Assembly (NCBI GenBank): GCA_027005635.1
Contig: JALTLI010000089.1
Span: 1 to 5,091 of the forward strand
DNA length: 5,091 nt
Source of the DNA: Alphaproteobacteria bacterium
GTDB lineage: Bacteria; Pseudomonadota; Alphaproteobacteria; UBA2136; JALTLI01
Reading direction: 5' to 3'
Made by a program: the position numbers and the translations under genes. The notes under the pieces were generated by a model that worked only from the letters and a program-made list of their open reading frames with translations, made no database searches and was not told the origin of the DNA. Positions 1-5,091 of this stretch are shown in pieces (positions within the stretch are counted from its first letter, which is position 1; every line of letters begins with the position of its first letter).

Positions 1-507
1 ACTTTAAAAGAAATTGAAAGGTTGTATCGTACAGATATAGCAGCTAAAGATGCCTTAACAGGTTTATTAAACAGAAGTGGATTTATGAAAGCTCTGCGAG
101 CAAAATGTAACGGGGCAGAAAAATTTCATTTATTATATATAGATTTAGATAAATTTAAACCAGTTAATGATAAATACGGCCATGAAACAGGAGACGCAGT
201 ATTACAAGAAATAGCAAATAGGTTGAAGGCGTATTTTTACCAAGGAGAAGCAGTTACTCGTATAGGAGGTGACGAATTTTGCATAATTCAAGATGAAGCC
301 ACAGCCGAAGAATTATCAATGCATATAAGATTAATAACAGAACTTTTATCAGAGCCAATAAAAATAAAAGAAATAAAAGAACCAATATTTGTTTCTGCAA
401 GTGTAGGTATATCCACATTTCCAGAAGACGGAGTAGAACCAGAAGAATTACTTCACATAGCCGATAAAGGCATGTACAGTGATAAAGATAATAAAAAGGA
501 AGATTAA
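1..507 (+). CDS. GGDEF-domain diguanylate cyclase, C-terminal part (5' end outside window)
   Basis: The frame is open from base 1, so this is the end of a longer gene. A TTG at 22-24 lies inside the domain linker and is not a credible start. The 168 visible residues form one GGDEF domain, which makes cyclic di-GMP from two GTP. Numbering from the first codon of the window, a short helix ends in the family signature DALTGLLNR (17-25). Next come the metal-binding strand YIDLDKFKPVND (46-57), the active-site loop GGDEF (89-93) and the C-terminal SVGIS and ADKGMY segments. The intact GGDEF loop and metal aspartate predict an active enzyme. The allosteric inhibitory site (RxxD, just upstream of the loop) reads YQGE, so product inhibition through it is probably lost. 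Any sensor or membrane domain would lie upstream. The stop codon is 3 nt before the cytochrome c gene, suggesting cotranscription. Confidence 0.93.
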   Translation, partial: TLKEIERLYRTDIAAKDALTGLLNRSGFMKALRAKCNGAEKFHLLYIDLDKFKPVNDKYGHETGDAVLQEIANRLKAYFYQGEAVTRIGGDEFCIIQDEATAEELSMHIRLITELLSEPIKIKEIKEPIFVSASVGISTFPEDGVEPEELLHIADKGMYSDKDNKKED

Positions 508-510
508 AAA

Positions 511-897
511 ATGAAAAAAATAATAATTTCAACACTAACTTTAGCAGTTTTGTTATTAGTTAATTCACCTGCATCTGCTGAAGGTGACGCAGTAAAAGGT
601 AAAAAAATTGCAAATAAATGTAAGGCTTGTCACACTTTAAAAAAAGGTGGTAAAAATAAAGTAGGGCCTAATTTATGGAATATCGTAGATAGAGGCATTG
701 CAGAAATTGAAGGTTTTAAATATTCAAAAGCATTTAAAGCCAAAAAAGGCACAATGAAATGGGACGAAACAACTTTAAATACATTTATTAAAAAACCAAG
801 AAAATGGGAAAAGAAAACAAAAATGACATTTCCTGGTATTCGTAAAGATGCAAAAAGAGCAGATTTAATAGCTTATTTAAAAACTTTAAAAGATTAA
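511..897 (+). CDS. Periplasmic class I cytochrome c (mitochondrial/c2-like)
   Basis: A 128-residue precursor of a small soluble electron carrier. Residues 1-23 are a Sec signal peptide: lysines at 2-3, a hydrophobic core, and cleavage predicted after ASA (21-23). The mature protein has one haem-binding motif CKACH (37-41). GPNLWNIVDR (52-61) resembles the conserved GPNL segment of mitochondrial cytochrome c, and Trp84 falls in a TMKWDETTL segment. The distal ligand is very probably Met105 in TKMTFPGI, followed by the usual C-terminal helix RADLIAYLK (116-124). It would carry electrons to a terminal oxidase or from the bc1 complex in the periplasm. The mature chain is unusually basic: 25 lysines and 4 arginines against about 11 acidic residues, fitting docking on an acidic oxidase surface. 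An AGGAAG ribosome site at 497-502 lies inside the end of the preceding gene and supports this ATG. The exact subclass (c2, c550 or cycM-like) is not resolved. Confidence 0.93.
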   Translation: MKKIIISTLTLAVLLLVNSPASAEGDAVKGKKIANKCKACHTLKKGGKNKVGPNLWNIVDRGIAEIEGFKYSKAFKAKKGTMKWDETTLNTFIKKPRKWEKKTKMTFPGIRKDAKRADLIAYLKTLKD

Positions 898-904
898 TTT
901 TATA

Positions 905-982
905 AAAAGTTTTGATGAAGAGGTGTTGAAAGACCCCAATAATTCCATCCCAGAATGGTTTCATGAAGAAGTATTGACTTAA
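905..982 (+). other. Short open frame with an internal repeat; possible gene remnant
   Basis: Between the cytochrome c stop and the terminator, one frame stays open for 25 codons from a TAA at 902-904 to a TAA at 980-982. It reads like protein (for example DPNNSIPEWFHEEVL) but has no ATG and no ribosome site. Two 18-nt segments in the same frame, 911-928 and 959-976, agree at 15 of 18 bases and encode FDEEVL and FHEEVL. It may be the decayed tail of a lost gene or a chance frame. I recognise no family. Confidence 0.25.
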
Positions 983-996
983 AGCCAATAATAACG

Positions 997-1026
997 AAAA
1001 AAAACCGAGGTGCGCCTCGGTTTTTT
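997..1026. terminator. Bidirectional Rho-independent terminator
   Basis: A perfect 6-bp GC-rich stem (CCGAGG at 1005-1010, CCTCGG at 1015-1020) closes a TGCG loop. Eight A precede it (997-1004) and six T follow it (1021-1026), so the stem extends by A-T pairs and either strand gives a hairpin followed by a U tract. On the + strand it ends the GGDEF/cytochrome c transcript. On the - strand it is the first clear terminator downstream of the iscR operon, with the longer (8-nt) U tract. Confidence 0.9.
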
Positions 1027-1053
1027 GTGTTTTTTGGTTGTTATAGCTATAAA
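1025..1053 (+). promoter_or_regulatory. Candidate promoter for the holin-like gene
   Basis: TTGTGT (1025-1030) and TATAAA (1048-1053) are separated by 17 bp, about 60 bp before the ATG of the holin-like gene. The -35 match is mediocre and lies on the terminator's T tract. In such AT-rich DNA a match of this quality can arise by chance. Confidence 0.25.
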
Positions 1054-1114
1054 ATTGCGAATTATATTTAGCCTAGTTAATAATTTAATCATCATTATAC
1101 AAGAAAGAAATAAA

Positions 1115-1546
1115 ATGTTTGAAATATTATCCTTTATCGGATCAGCTTTGTTGGGTGGATTATTTAAATTTTTAAAGCAAAAAGAACAGCAAAAACAGCG
1201 CGCCCATGAACGGGAAATGGCACTAATTGATAAAACCATTAAATCACAAAAACTAGCCGAAAAACGTGGTATAGGAGGAAATAACTGGGAGCAACTTTGG
1301 CGAGTACCCGTACGCCCCATTATAACATATATGGCATTTAGTGCTTTTATTGCCCTGCCATTTATTGCAATTTGGCACCCTGTAAATATGGAACTTTGTA
1401 AGCCTCAAACTGGTTTTTGGGCTTGGCTTATTGGTAATGATAAATTGCTATGTTCTTATATTACGTTAGGCCCTGGGCTTACATGGCCACAGGTTCATAC
1501 AACTGTTACTTTAATGATTACTGGCTTTTGGTTTGGTGGTAGATAA
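1115..1546 (+). CDS. Phage-type 3-TM holin-like membrane protein
   Basis: A 143-residue protein with three hydrophobic segments. Residues 1-20 are a short glycine-containing helix; 21-57 are highly charged and probably helical (KQKEQQKQRAHERE); about 68-87 (PIITYMAFSAFIALPFIAIW) and 127-142 (ending FWFGGR) are the other two membrane segments. The combination of an N-terminal helix, a charged linker, a VRPIITY segment entering the second helix and a terminal FWFGxR matches, from memory, the small 3-TM holin proteins of phages and gene transfer agents (PF11351-like). Such proteins permeabilise the inner membrane at lysis or particle release. The ATG at 1115 is chosen because the frame upstream runs back into the terminator. 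Its ribosome site is weak (AGAAAG, purine-rich). No endolysin, portal or tail gene is visible, so it may be a lone prophage relic or a domesticated gene. It converges on iscS with 9 bp between stops. Membrane topology is confident, holin function less so. Confidence 0.65.
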   Translation: MFEILSFIGSALLGGLFKFLKQKEQQKQRAHEREMALIDKTIKSQKLAEKRGIGGNNWEQLWRVPVRPIITYMAFSAFIALPFIAIWHPVNMELCKPQTGFWAWLIGNDKLLCSYITLGPGLTWPQVHTTVTLMITGFWFGGR

Positions 1547-1555
1547 AAGCAAGTT

Positions 1556-2773
1556 TTAATGTTCAGACCACTCAACTTTTGAAATATCAACACCCTCTTG
1601 CATCATTTCCCATAATGGGCTCATGCTACGGAGCTTTTCTACTTTTTCACAAATCAAATCAGCAGCATAATCAATTTCTTCCTCGGTTGTAAAGCGTCCT
1701 ATACCAAAACGAATAGAAGTATGCGCAAGTTCCTCACTTACCCCTAAAGCGTTTAAAACATAAGATGCTTCTAGTGATGAAGATGTACAAGCAGATCCAG
1801 AAGAAACAGCTAAATCTTTAATTGCCATCATCAAAGATTCCCCTTCAACACCTGCAAATGATATATTTAAATTACCTACTAAACGGTTATCCATAGTTCC
1901 GTTAACATAAACTTCACTTAATCTTCCCTGAATTGTATTTAAAAGCTTGTTTCTTAGCTTGGTTAAACGCGCGGTTTCTGCTTGCATTTCTGCCCCAGCA
2001 ATTTCTGCTGCTTTACCTAAACCAACAATTAATGGGGTTGCTAGTGTTCCGCTACGCATACCACGTTCTTGCCCACCGCCGTTAATTATAGCTTTTAATC
2101 TTACCCTTGGTTTTCGGCTAACATACAGCGCGCCAATACCTTTAGGAGCATATATTTTATGCCCAGAAATGCTCATCATATCAACTTGCATTTGCTTTAC
2201 ATCTAGCGGTATTTTGCCAAACCCTTGGGCTGCATCTGTATGAAAAGTTACTTTATTTTCTCTGCACATTTCACCTATTTTACCAATTGGTTGAATAACA
2301 CCAGTTTCGTTGTTGGCTGTCATAATAGAAACAAGGATTGTTTTATCAGTTATGGCATTTTTTAATTTTTCTAAATCTACCAAGCCACTTTTTTCTACTG
2401 GTAGATAAGTTATATCAAAACCTTCTTCAGCTAAATGACGGCAACTATCTAGCACGCATTTATGTTCAGTTTTTACGGTAATTATATGATTACCCTTAGA
2501 TTTTAAGTAATTTGCCAAACCACTAATAGCTAAGTTGTTAGATTCAGTTGCCCCAGAAGTAAATATTATTTCTTTGGCATCAGCATTAATAAGTTTAGCA
2601 ATTTTAGCCCTTGCATCTTCTACAGCTTTTTCAGATTCCCAGCCAAAAATATGGCTTGCAGAATGTGGATTACCAAACTTTTCAGTGAAATATGGTAGCA
2701 TTTTTTCAAGTACACGAGGATCTACAGGTGTTGTTGCCTGATAATCCATATATATAGGGGTTTTAACTGTCAT
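1556..2773 (-). CDS. iscS: Cysteine desulfurase IscS
   Basis: A 405-residue, full-length group I cysteine desulfurase (E. coli IscS has 404). It uses PLP to take sulfur from L-cysteine, giving alanine and a cysteine persulfide used for Fe-S cluster assembly and tRNA thiolation. Landmarks: MDYQATTPVDP near the start; FTSGATESNN (71-80); His104 in KTEHK, stacking on PLP; Asp180 and Gln183 in HTDAAQ; the PLP lysine Lys206 in SGHK (203-206); and the mobile catalytic Cys329 in SSGSACTS. The C-terminus SPLWEMMQEGVDISKVEW closely follows the E. coli tail that docks IscU, so an IscU partner is expected although its gene is not next door. The ATG directly follows the TAA of the upstream desulfurase gene, with no strong ribosome site, so translational coupling is likely. 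Downstream there is only a 9-bp gap to the convergent holin-like gene. Confidence 0.97.
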   Translation of the reverse strand: MTVKTPIYMDYQATTPVDPRVLEKMLPYFTEKFGNPHSASHIFGWESEKAVEDARAKIAKLINADAKEIIFTSGATESNNLAISGLANYLKSKGNHIITVKTEHKCVLDSCRHLAEEGFDITYLPVEKSGLVDLEKLKNAITDKTILVSIMTANNETGVIQPIGKIGEMCRENKVTFHTDAAQGFGKIPLDVKQMQVDMMSISGHKIYAPKGIGALYVSRKPRVRLKAIINGGGQERGMRSGTLATPLIVGLGKAAEIAGAEMQAETARLTKLRNKLLNTIQGRLSEVYVNGTMDNRLVGNLNISFAGVEGESLMMAIKDLAVSSGSACTSSSLEASYVLNALGVSEELAHTSIRFGIGRFTTEEEIDYAADLICEKVEKLRSMSPLWEMMQEGVDISKVEWSEH

Positions 2774-3889
2774 TTATTTTATCTTTCTAAATTCATTTAA
2801 AAAATAATTTATATCTTCTTGGGTATTTTGTTTGGCTATGCTTATTCTTAATGCGCTTAATGCTTGCTCTTTTGTGTATCCACAAGATGTTAGAACATAT
2901 GATGGCTCAACTTTCCCACTAGAGCAAGCAGAACCTGATGATACACAAATACCTGCAATATCTAATGCCATTAAAGCTGTTTCTGCATTTAAATTTTTTG
3001 TTATAAAACAGGTTGTTGTTGCAATTCTGTTAGATTTTTCAGCAACAATAGTAATATCTGTAGAAATATCTTTTAGCCCAACTTCTAAAAGATTATGCAA
3101 GTTTGTAATATGTTTATATTCTTCATCCATTTTACTAGCAACTTCATTTGCTGTTGTTCCTGCTGCAATGATTGCTGGTACGTTTTCTGTTCCTGCTCTT
3201 CTGTTTCTTTCTTGTCCACCACCAATTTGTACAGCTTTCATGGATATTTTAGGGTTAACAATTAATGCACCAGCCCCTTTTGGTCCACCCATTTTATGAA
3301 AGGATACACTTAATAGATCTACATTTAGCTTAATAAAATCTAGTGGTATTTTACCAGCCACCTGAACAGCATCTACATGTAAAGCAACACCATATTGTAA
3401 ACATAAATCAGATATTTTACCAATCGGTTGAATAACACCAGTTTCGTTATTAGCATACATAACACTAACTAAGGCAACATCATTTTTCTTTAAAAAAGCT
3501 TCTAATGATCCAATATTAACTACACCAGAAGAATTAACTAATAACTCACTAACAATGCAAATATTTTCTTCTTCCATTGCTTTTGCCATTTTATAAACAG
3601 ATGGATGTTCAATAGGGCTAATAACTAAACGCCTATCATCACTAGCTTCCATTACACCACGCAGGGCTAAAGCATTTGCTTCACTTCCACCTGAAGTAAA
3701 AATAATTTGTTCTGAACGAACATTAAATAAATTGGCAACATTGCGCCTAGCTTCATCAACTTTACTTTTAGCTTGCTGACCTTTAGCATGAATTGATGAA
3801 GGATTACCCCAAATATTTAGTGCATTTATATAAGATTTTTTAACTTCATCACGTAATGGCGTTGTTGCGTTATTATCCAGATAAACCAT
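2774..3889 (-). CDS. NifS/IscS-like cysteine desulfurase, second copy
   Basis: A 371-residue PLP-dependent cysteine desulfurase of the NifS/IscS class, shorter than its IscS neighbour and lacking the IscU-docking tail. Landmarks: YLDNNATTPL at the N-terminus; FTSGGSEANA (64-73); His95 in PIEHPSV; HVDAVQ (171-176); the PLP lysine Lys199 in SFHKMGGPKG; GGGQERNRRAGTEN (223-236); and the catalytic Cys322 in SSGSACSSGKVEPSYVL. All catalytic residues are present, so it should be active. The ATG lies inside the end of iscR (17-nt overlap), and only a weak AGAAG stands upstream, so it is probably translated by coupling to iscR. With IscS it forms a tandem paralogous pair. A desulfurase at this position after iscR is familiar to me from alphaproteobacterial isc/suf operons. 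It may supply a different acceptor, such as a SUF-type or tRNA-modifying partner; that part is inference. Confidence 0.93.
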   Translation of the reverse strand: MVYLDNNATTPLRDEVKKSYINALNIWGNPSSIHAKGQQAKSKVDEARRNVANLFNVRSEQIIFTSGGSEANALALRGVMEASDDRRLVISPIEHPSVYKMAKAMEEENICIVSELLVNSSGVVNIGSLEAFLKKNDVALVSVMYANNETGVIQPIGKISDLCLQYGVALHVDAVQVAGKIPLDFIKLNVDLLSVSFHKMGGPKGAGALIVNPKISMKAVQIGGGQERNRRAGTENVPAIIAAGTTANEVASKMDEEYKHITNLHNLLEVGLKDISTDITIVAEKSNRIATTTCFITKNLNAETALMALDIAGICVSSGSACSSGKVEPSYVLTSCGYTKEQALSALRISIAKQNTQEDINYFLNEFRKIK

Positions 3890-4373
3890 TGGCCATTTTT
3901 TCTTCTATTACAGCTTGCATATCATTTGATAAAAATTTATGGCAATTTTCATCTAGAATATTTTGTAAAGTAACATTTTTTAAAAAATCATCAATATGCA
4001 TACTTAAAGATGCCCATAATTCATGAGTATTACAAGTATTACCATTTTTCATACAACCTTTACCTTTAATCCAGCCTAAACCGTTGCATCTACTAAATTT
4101 TAATGGTTCATTTACTGCAATAATTATACTGTACAAAGAAACATCAACAGGATTTTTGTTTAAAGTATAGCCACCACCTGGGCCACGCATACTTTTTACA
4201 ATTTGGGCTTTTCTTAGTGCCATAAAAAGTTGTTCCAAGTAGGAAAGTGAAATGTTTTGTCTTTGAGAAATTGTATCAAGGTTTACAGGCTTATTATTAT
4301 CATTATCATGCTGAATTTTAAGTACATCAATTAATGCCATAATTGCATAACGGGCTTTTGTTGAAACTTGCAT
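3873..4373 (-). CDS. iscR: Rrf2-family Fe-S regulator IscR
   Basis: A 166-residue transcription factor (E. coli IscR has 162) that senses Fe-S status through a [2Fe-2S] cluster. The N-terminal winged helix-turn-helix starts QVSTKARYAI, includes ISLSYLEQLF (41-50, recognition region) and the wing RGPGGGY (63-69). The cluster ligands are Cys96, Cys107, Cys114 and His117, matching Cys92, Cys98, Cys104 and His107 of E. coli. The first two cysteines are 10 residues apart rather than 5, because of an insertion containing GWIKGKG. The remaining spacing is CX6CX2H. The C-terminal helix lacks the histidine-rich tail of the enterobacterial protein. It is the first gene of the operon, preceded by AGGAG 9 nt before the ATG, and it overlaps the following desulfurase by 17 nt. 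An IscR-like operator covers its own -35 box, so autorepression by the cluster-loaded form is likely. Confidence 0.95.
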   Translation of the reverse strand: MQVSTKARYAIMALIDVLKIQHDNDNNKPVNLDTISQRQNISLSYLEQLFMALRKAQIVKSMRGPGGGYTLNKNPVDVSLYSIIIAVNEPLKFSRCNGLGWIKGKGCMKNGNTCNTHELWASLSMHIDDFLKNVTLQNILDENCHKFLSNDMQAVIEEKMANGLSG

Positions 4374-4382
4374 AATAAATAT

Positions 4383-4387
4383 CTCCT
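4383..4387 (-). promoter_or_regulatory. Ribosome binding site of iscR
   Basis: Read on the - strand this is AGGAG, 9 nt before the ATG at 4373. It is the only strong Shine-Dalgarno sequence in the operon. The two desulfurase genes have weak ones, which supports coupled translation and this start for iscR. Confidence 0.8.
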
Positions 4388-4399
4388 ACTTAAATTTTG

Positions 4400-4428
4400 A
4401 TTATAACTATTTTAAAAAGAGTTACAAT
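4400..4428 (-). promoter_or_regulatory. Hairpin at the 5' end of the iscR mRNA leader
   Basis: On the - strand ATTGTAACT (4428-4420) and AGTTATAAT (4408-4400) pair over 9 bp with one G-U wobble around an 11-nt loop. The start site predicted from the promoter is near 4429-4430, so the stem would sit almost exactly at the RNA 5' end. It could protect the message from 5'-end decay. The stem is AT-rich and its stability is modest. Confidence 0.4.
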
Positions 4429-4435
4429 AAATTGT

Positions 4436-4464
4436 TTTATATAATACCCTATATACAAAGTCAA
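4436..4464 (-). promoter_or_regulatory. Sigma-70-type promoter of the iscR operon
   Basis: On the - strand TTGACT (4464-4459) and TATAAA (4441-4436) are separated by exactly 17 bp, each close to consensus. Transcription would start near 4429-4430, giving a leader of about 55 nt. No other promoter is needed for the two downstream desulfurase genes, which are fused to iscR by overlap and abutment. Confidence 0.75.
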
Positions 4465-4468
4465 GTAT
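4447..4468 (-). promoter_or_regulatory. iscR: Probable IscR operator (type 1-like)
   Basis: Read on the - strand the site begins ATACTTGACT and ends GGG. Against the 22-bp E. coli type 1 IscR consensus as I remember it (ATASTTGACT... ending GTCGGG), about 16 positions agree, including the first ten and the last three; the inner half is weak. It spans the -35 box, the position used for autorepression at E. coli iscR. Binding here is inferred, not shown. Confidence 0.6.
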
Positions 4469-4499
4469 TGTTAATAATAAGCTTATTTAACAATGACTT
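4458..4499. repeat. Imperfect 42-bp inverted repeat between divergent genes
   Basis: Three paired blocks occur in order: AAGTCA (4458-4463) with TGACTT (4494-4499), TTGTTA (4468-4473... pairing with TAACAA, 4488-4493), and AATAAG (4476-4481) with CTTATT (4482-4487). The left arm has extra bases of 4 and 2 nt between blocks. The centre is an AAGCTT palindrome. It overlaps the iscR -35 box and operator, and may be a second operator or a two-sided binding site serving both divergent genes. Confidence 0.5.
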
Positions 4500-4510
4500 A
4501 CAGATTTAAC

Positions 4511-4540
4511 TTGAAATTTGTATATAAATTTTGTTAGTCT
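4511..4540 (+). promoter_or_regulatory. Candidate promoter of the alpha/beta hydrolase gene
   Basis: TTGAAA (4511-4516) and TAGTCT (4535-4540) are 18 bp apart, about 38 bp before the ATG. The -35 box is good; the -10 box keeps only the first two bases and the last base of the consensus. It points away from the iscR promoter, with the inverted repeat between them. Confidence 0.35.
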
Positions 4541-4577
4541 GTGGCTGAAACTATACAAATTAAGGAAGTAAAAAACT

Positions 4578-5091
4578 ATGCCAGACATAACATTTAACGG
4601 CCCAGCAGGACGCATTGAAGGTAAATACTTTCAATCAAAAATAAAAAATGCTCCTATTGCGTTAGTTATGCACCCTCACCCACAACACGGTGGAACCATG
4701 AATAATAAGGTTACTTATCGTATATTTGAAACTTTTGCTCGGAGTGGGTTTTCTGTTTTACGTTTTAACTTCAGAGGAGTAGGGCACAGTGTTGGTGAAT
4801 ACGATGATGGTATTGGTGAACTTGCTGATGCAGCGGCAGCACTAGATTGGCTACATGCAATTACTCCGCATACATCTAGTATTTGGGTGGCTGGGTTTTC
4901 ATTTGGTTCTTGGATAACAATGCAATTACTTATGCGCAGACCAGATATTCATCGCTTTATAGCAGTATCACCACCAGCAGATACATACGATTTTGGTTTT
5001 TTCTCACCTTGCCCAACTAGTGGTTTGGTTGTTATTGGTACTAGTGATGAAATTACTCCTTGTGAAGGAGTTGAAAAATTACTTAAAAAAA
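4578..5091 (+). CDS. Alpha/beta hydrolase (COG2945-like), 3' end outside window
   Basis: The first 171 residues of a serine hydrolase; such proteins are usually a little over 200 residues, so only the end is missing. AAGGAAG at 4562-4568, 9 nt before the ATG, supports the start. The N-terminus FNGPAGRIEGKY and the HPHPQHGGTMNNK segment (32-44), which contributes to the oxyanion region, are typical of a conserved alphaproteobacterial family. RFNFRGVGHS (62-71) follows. The nucleophile is Ser108 in the elbow GFSFGS (106-111), and the acid is probably Asp157 in GTSDEITP. The catalytic histidine would lie beyond the window. The protein has no signal peptide and should be cytoplasmic. Its substrate is unknown. 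It is divergent from iscR across a 204-bp region with paired promoters. I recall this hydrolase near isc/suf genes in other alphaproteobacteria, but its role in Fe-S metabolism, if any, is not established. Confidence 0.92.
   Translation, partial: MPDITFNGPAGRIEGKYFQSKIKNAPIALVMHPHPQHGGTMNNKVTYRIFETFARSGFSVLRFNFRGVGHSVGEYDDGIGELADAAAALDWLHAITPHTSSIWVAGFSFGSWITMQLLMRRPDIHRFIAVSPPADTYDFGFFSPCPTSGLVVIGTSDEITPCEGVEKLLKK

Noticed and set aside
22..24. TTG as the true start of the GGDEF gene.
   Set aside because: The frame is open to base 1, and the preceding residues continue a linker helix typical of upstream domains. No ribosome site is placed for it.
254..535. A leucine-rich - strand open frame over the GGDEF gene, resembling a membrane protein.
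   Set aside because: The hydrophobic run is the mirror of A-rich codons of the GGDEF gene. It crosses into the cytochrome gene and has no initiation signals.
1010..1114. A longer form of the holin-like protein starting at GTG 1010.
   Set aside because: The start would lie inside the terminator hairpin with no ribosome site, and the added residues are encoded by the T tract and AT-rich leader. The ATG at 1115 gives the length and N-terminal helix expected.
1544..1560. A terminator between the holin-like gene and iscS.
   Set aside because: Only a weak A/T pairing (TAAAA with TTTTA around GCAAG) is present, without a GC stem or a clear U tract.
2832..3299. Long + strand open frames opposite the desulfurase genes (also 1947-2243 and 2535-2741).
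   Set aside because: They are antisense to well-conserved enzymes, have low-complexity translations without domains, and lack ribosome sites.
4436..4540. Iron-box (Fur or Irr) operator in the iscR/hydrolase gap.
   Set aside because: I looked for the TTTAGAA/TTCTAAA-type and Fur-type palindromes and found no good match; the palindrome present has a different core.

Overview
The window looks like a piece of an AT-rich alphaproteobacterial chromosome. The pointers are a mitochondrial-type class I cytochrome c, an alpha/beta hydrolase of a form I associate with alphaproteobacteria, and an iscR gene followed by two tandem cysteine desulfurase genes, an order I recall from Rickettsiales-like genomes. 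Codon use is strongly A/T-biased throughout, including lysine mostly as AAA. A GGDEF protein would be unusual for a strictly reduced intracellular Rickettsia, so a free-living or facultative AT-rich lineage is possible. The genus cannot be fixed from the sequence.

Left part (1-1026, + strand): the 3' end of a GGDEF diguanylate cyclase gene is followed after 3 nt by a secreted monohaem cytochrome c. The pair ends at a strong hairpin terminator that would work in both directions. A short stretch between the cytochrome gene and the terminator holds an open frame with an in-frame repeat and may be a gene remnant.

Middle (1115-1546, + strand): a small membrane protein resembling phage 3-TM holins stands alone, with no other phage gene next to it. 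It converges on the iscS gene with 9 bp between stop codons.

Right part (1556-4373, - strand): iscR, a NifS/IscS-like cysteine desulfurase and a canonical iscS form a tight operon (17-nt overlap, then TAA directly followed by ATG). Both desulfurases keep their PLP lysine and catalytic cysteine. The scaffold genes (iscU, iscA, hscBA, fdx) do not follow. The iscR promoter is readable: TTGACT, 17 bp, TATAAA, with a site resembling the E. coli type 1 IscR operator across the -35 element. This suggests autorepression by [2Fe-2S]-IscR. The transcript would begin with a small hairpin, and a 42-bp imperfect inverted repeat lies just upstream.

Right edge (4578-5091, + strand): a divergent alpha/beta hydrolase gene runs off the window.

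Most of the window is ordinary housekeeping. I found no convincing new multi-gene system. The points most worth a second look are the isolated holin-like gene, the two desulfurases separated from iscU, the nearly identical DNA tract they share, and the structured iscR/hydrolase intergenic region. No stretch over 300 bp lacks a gene; the two gaps (898-1114 and 4374-4577) are described below.
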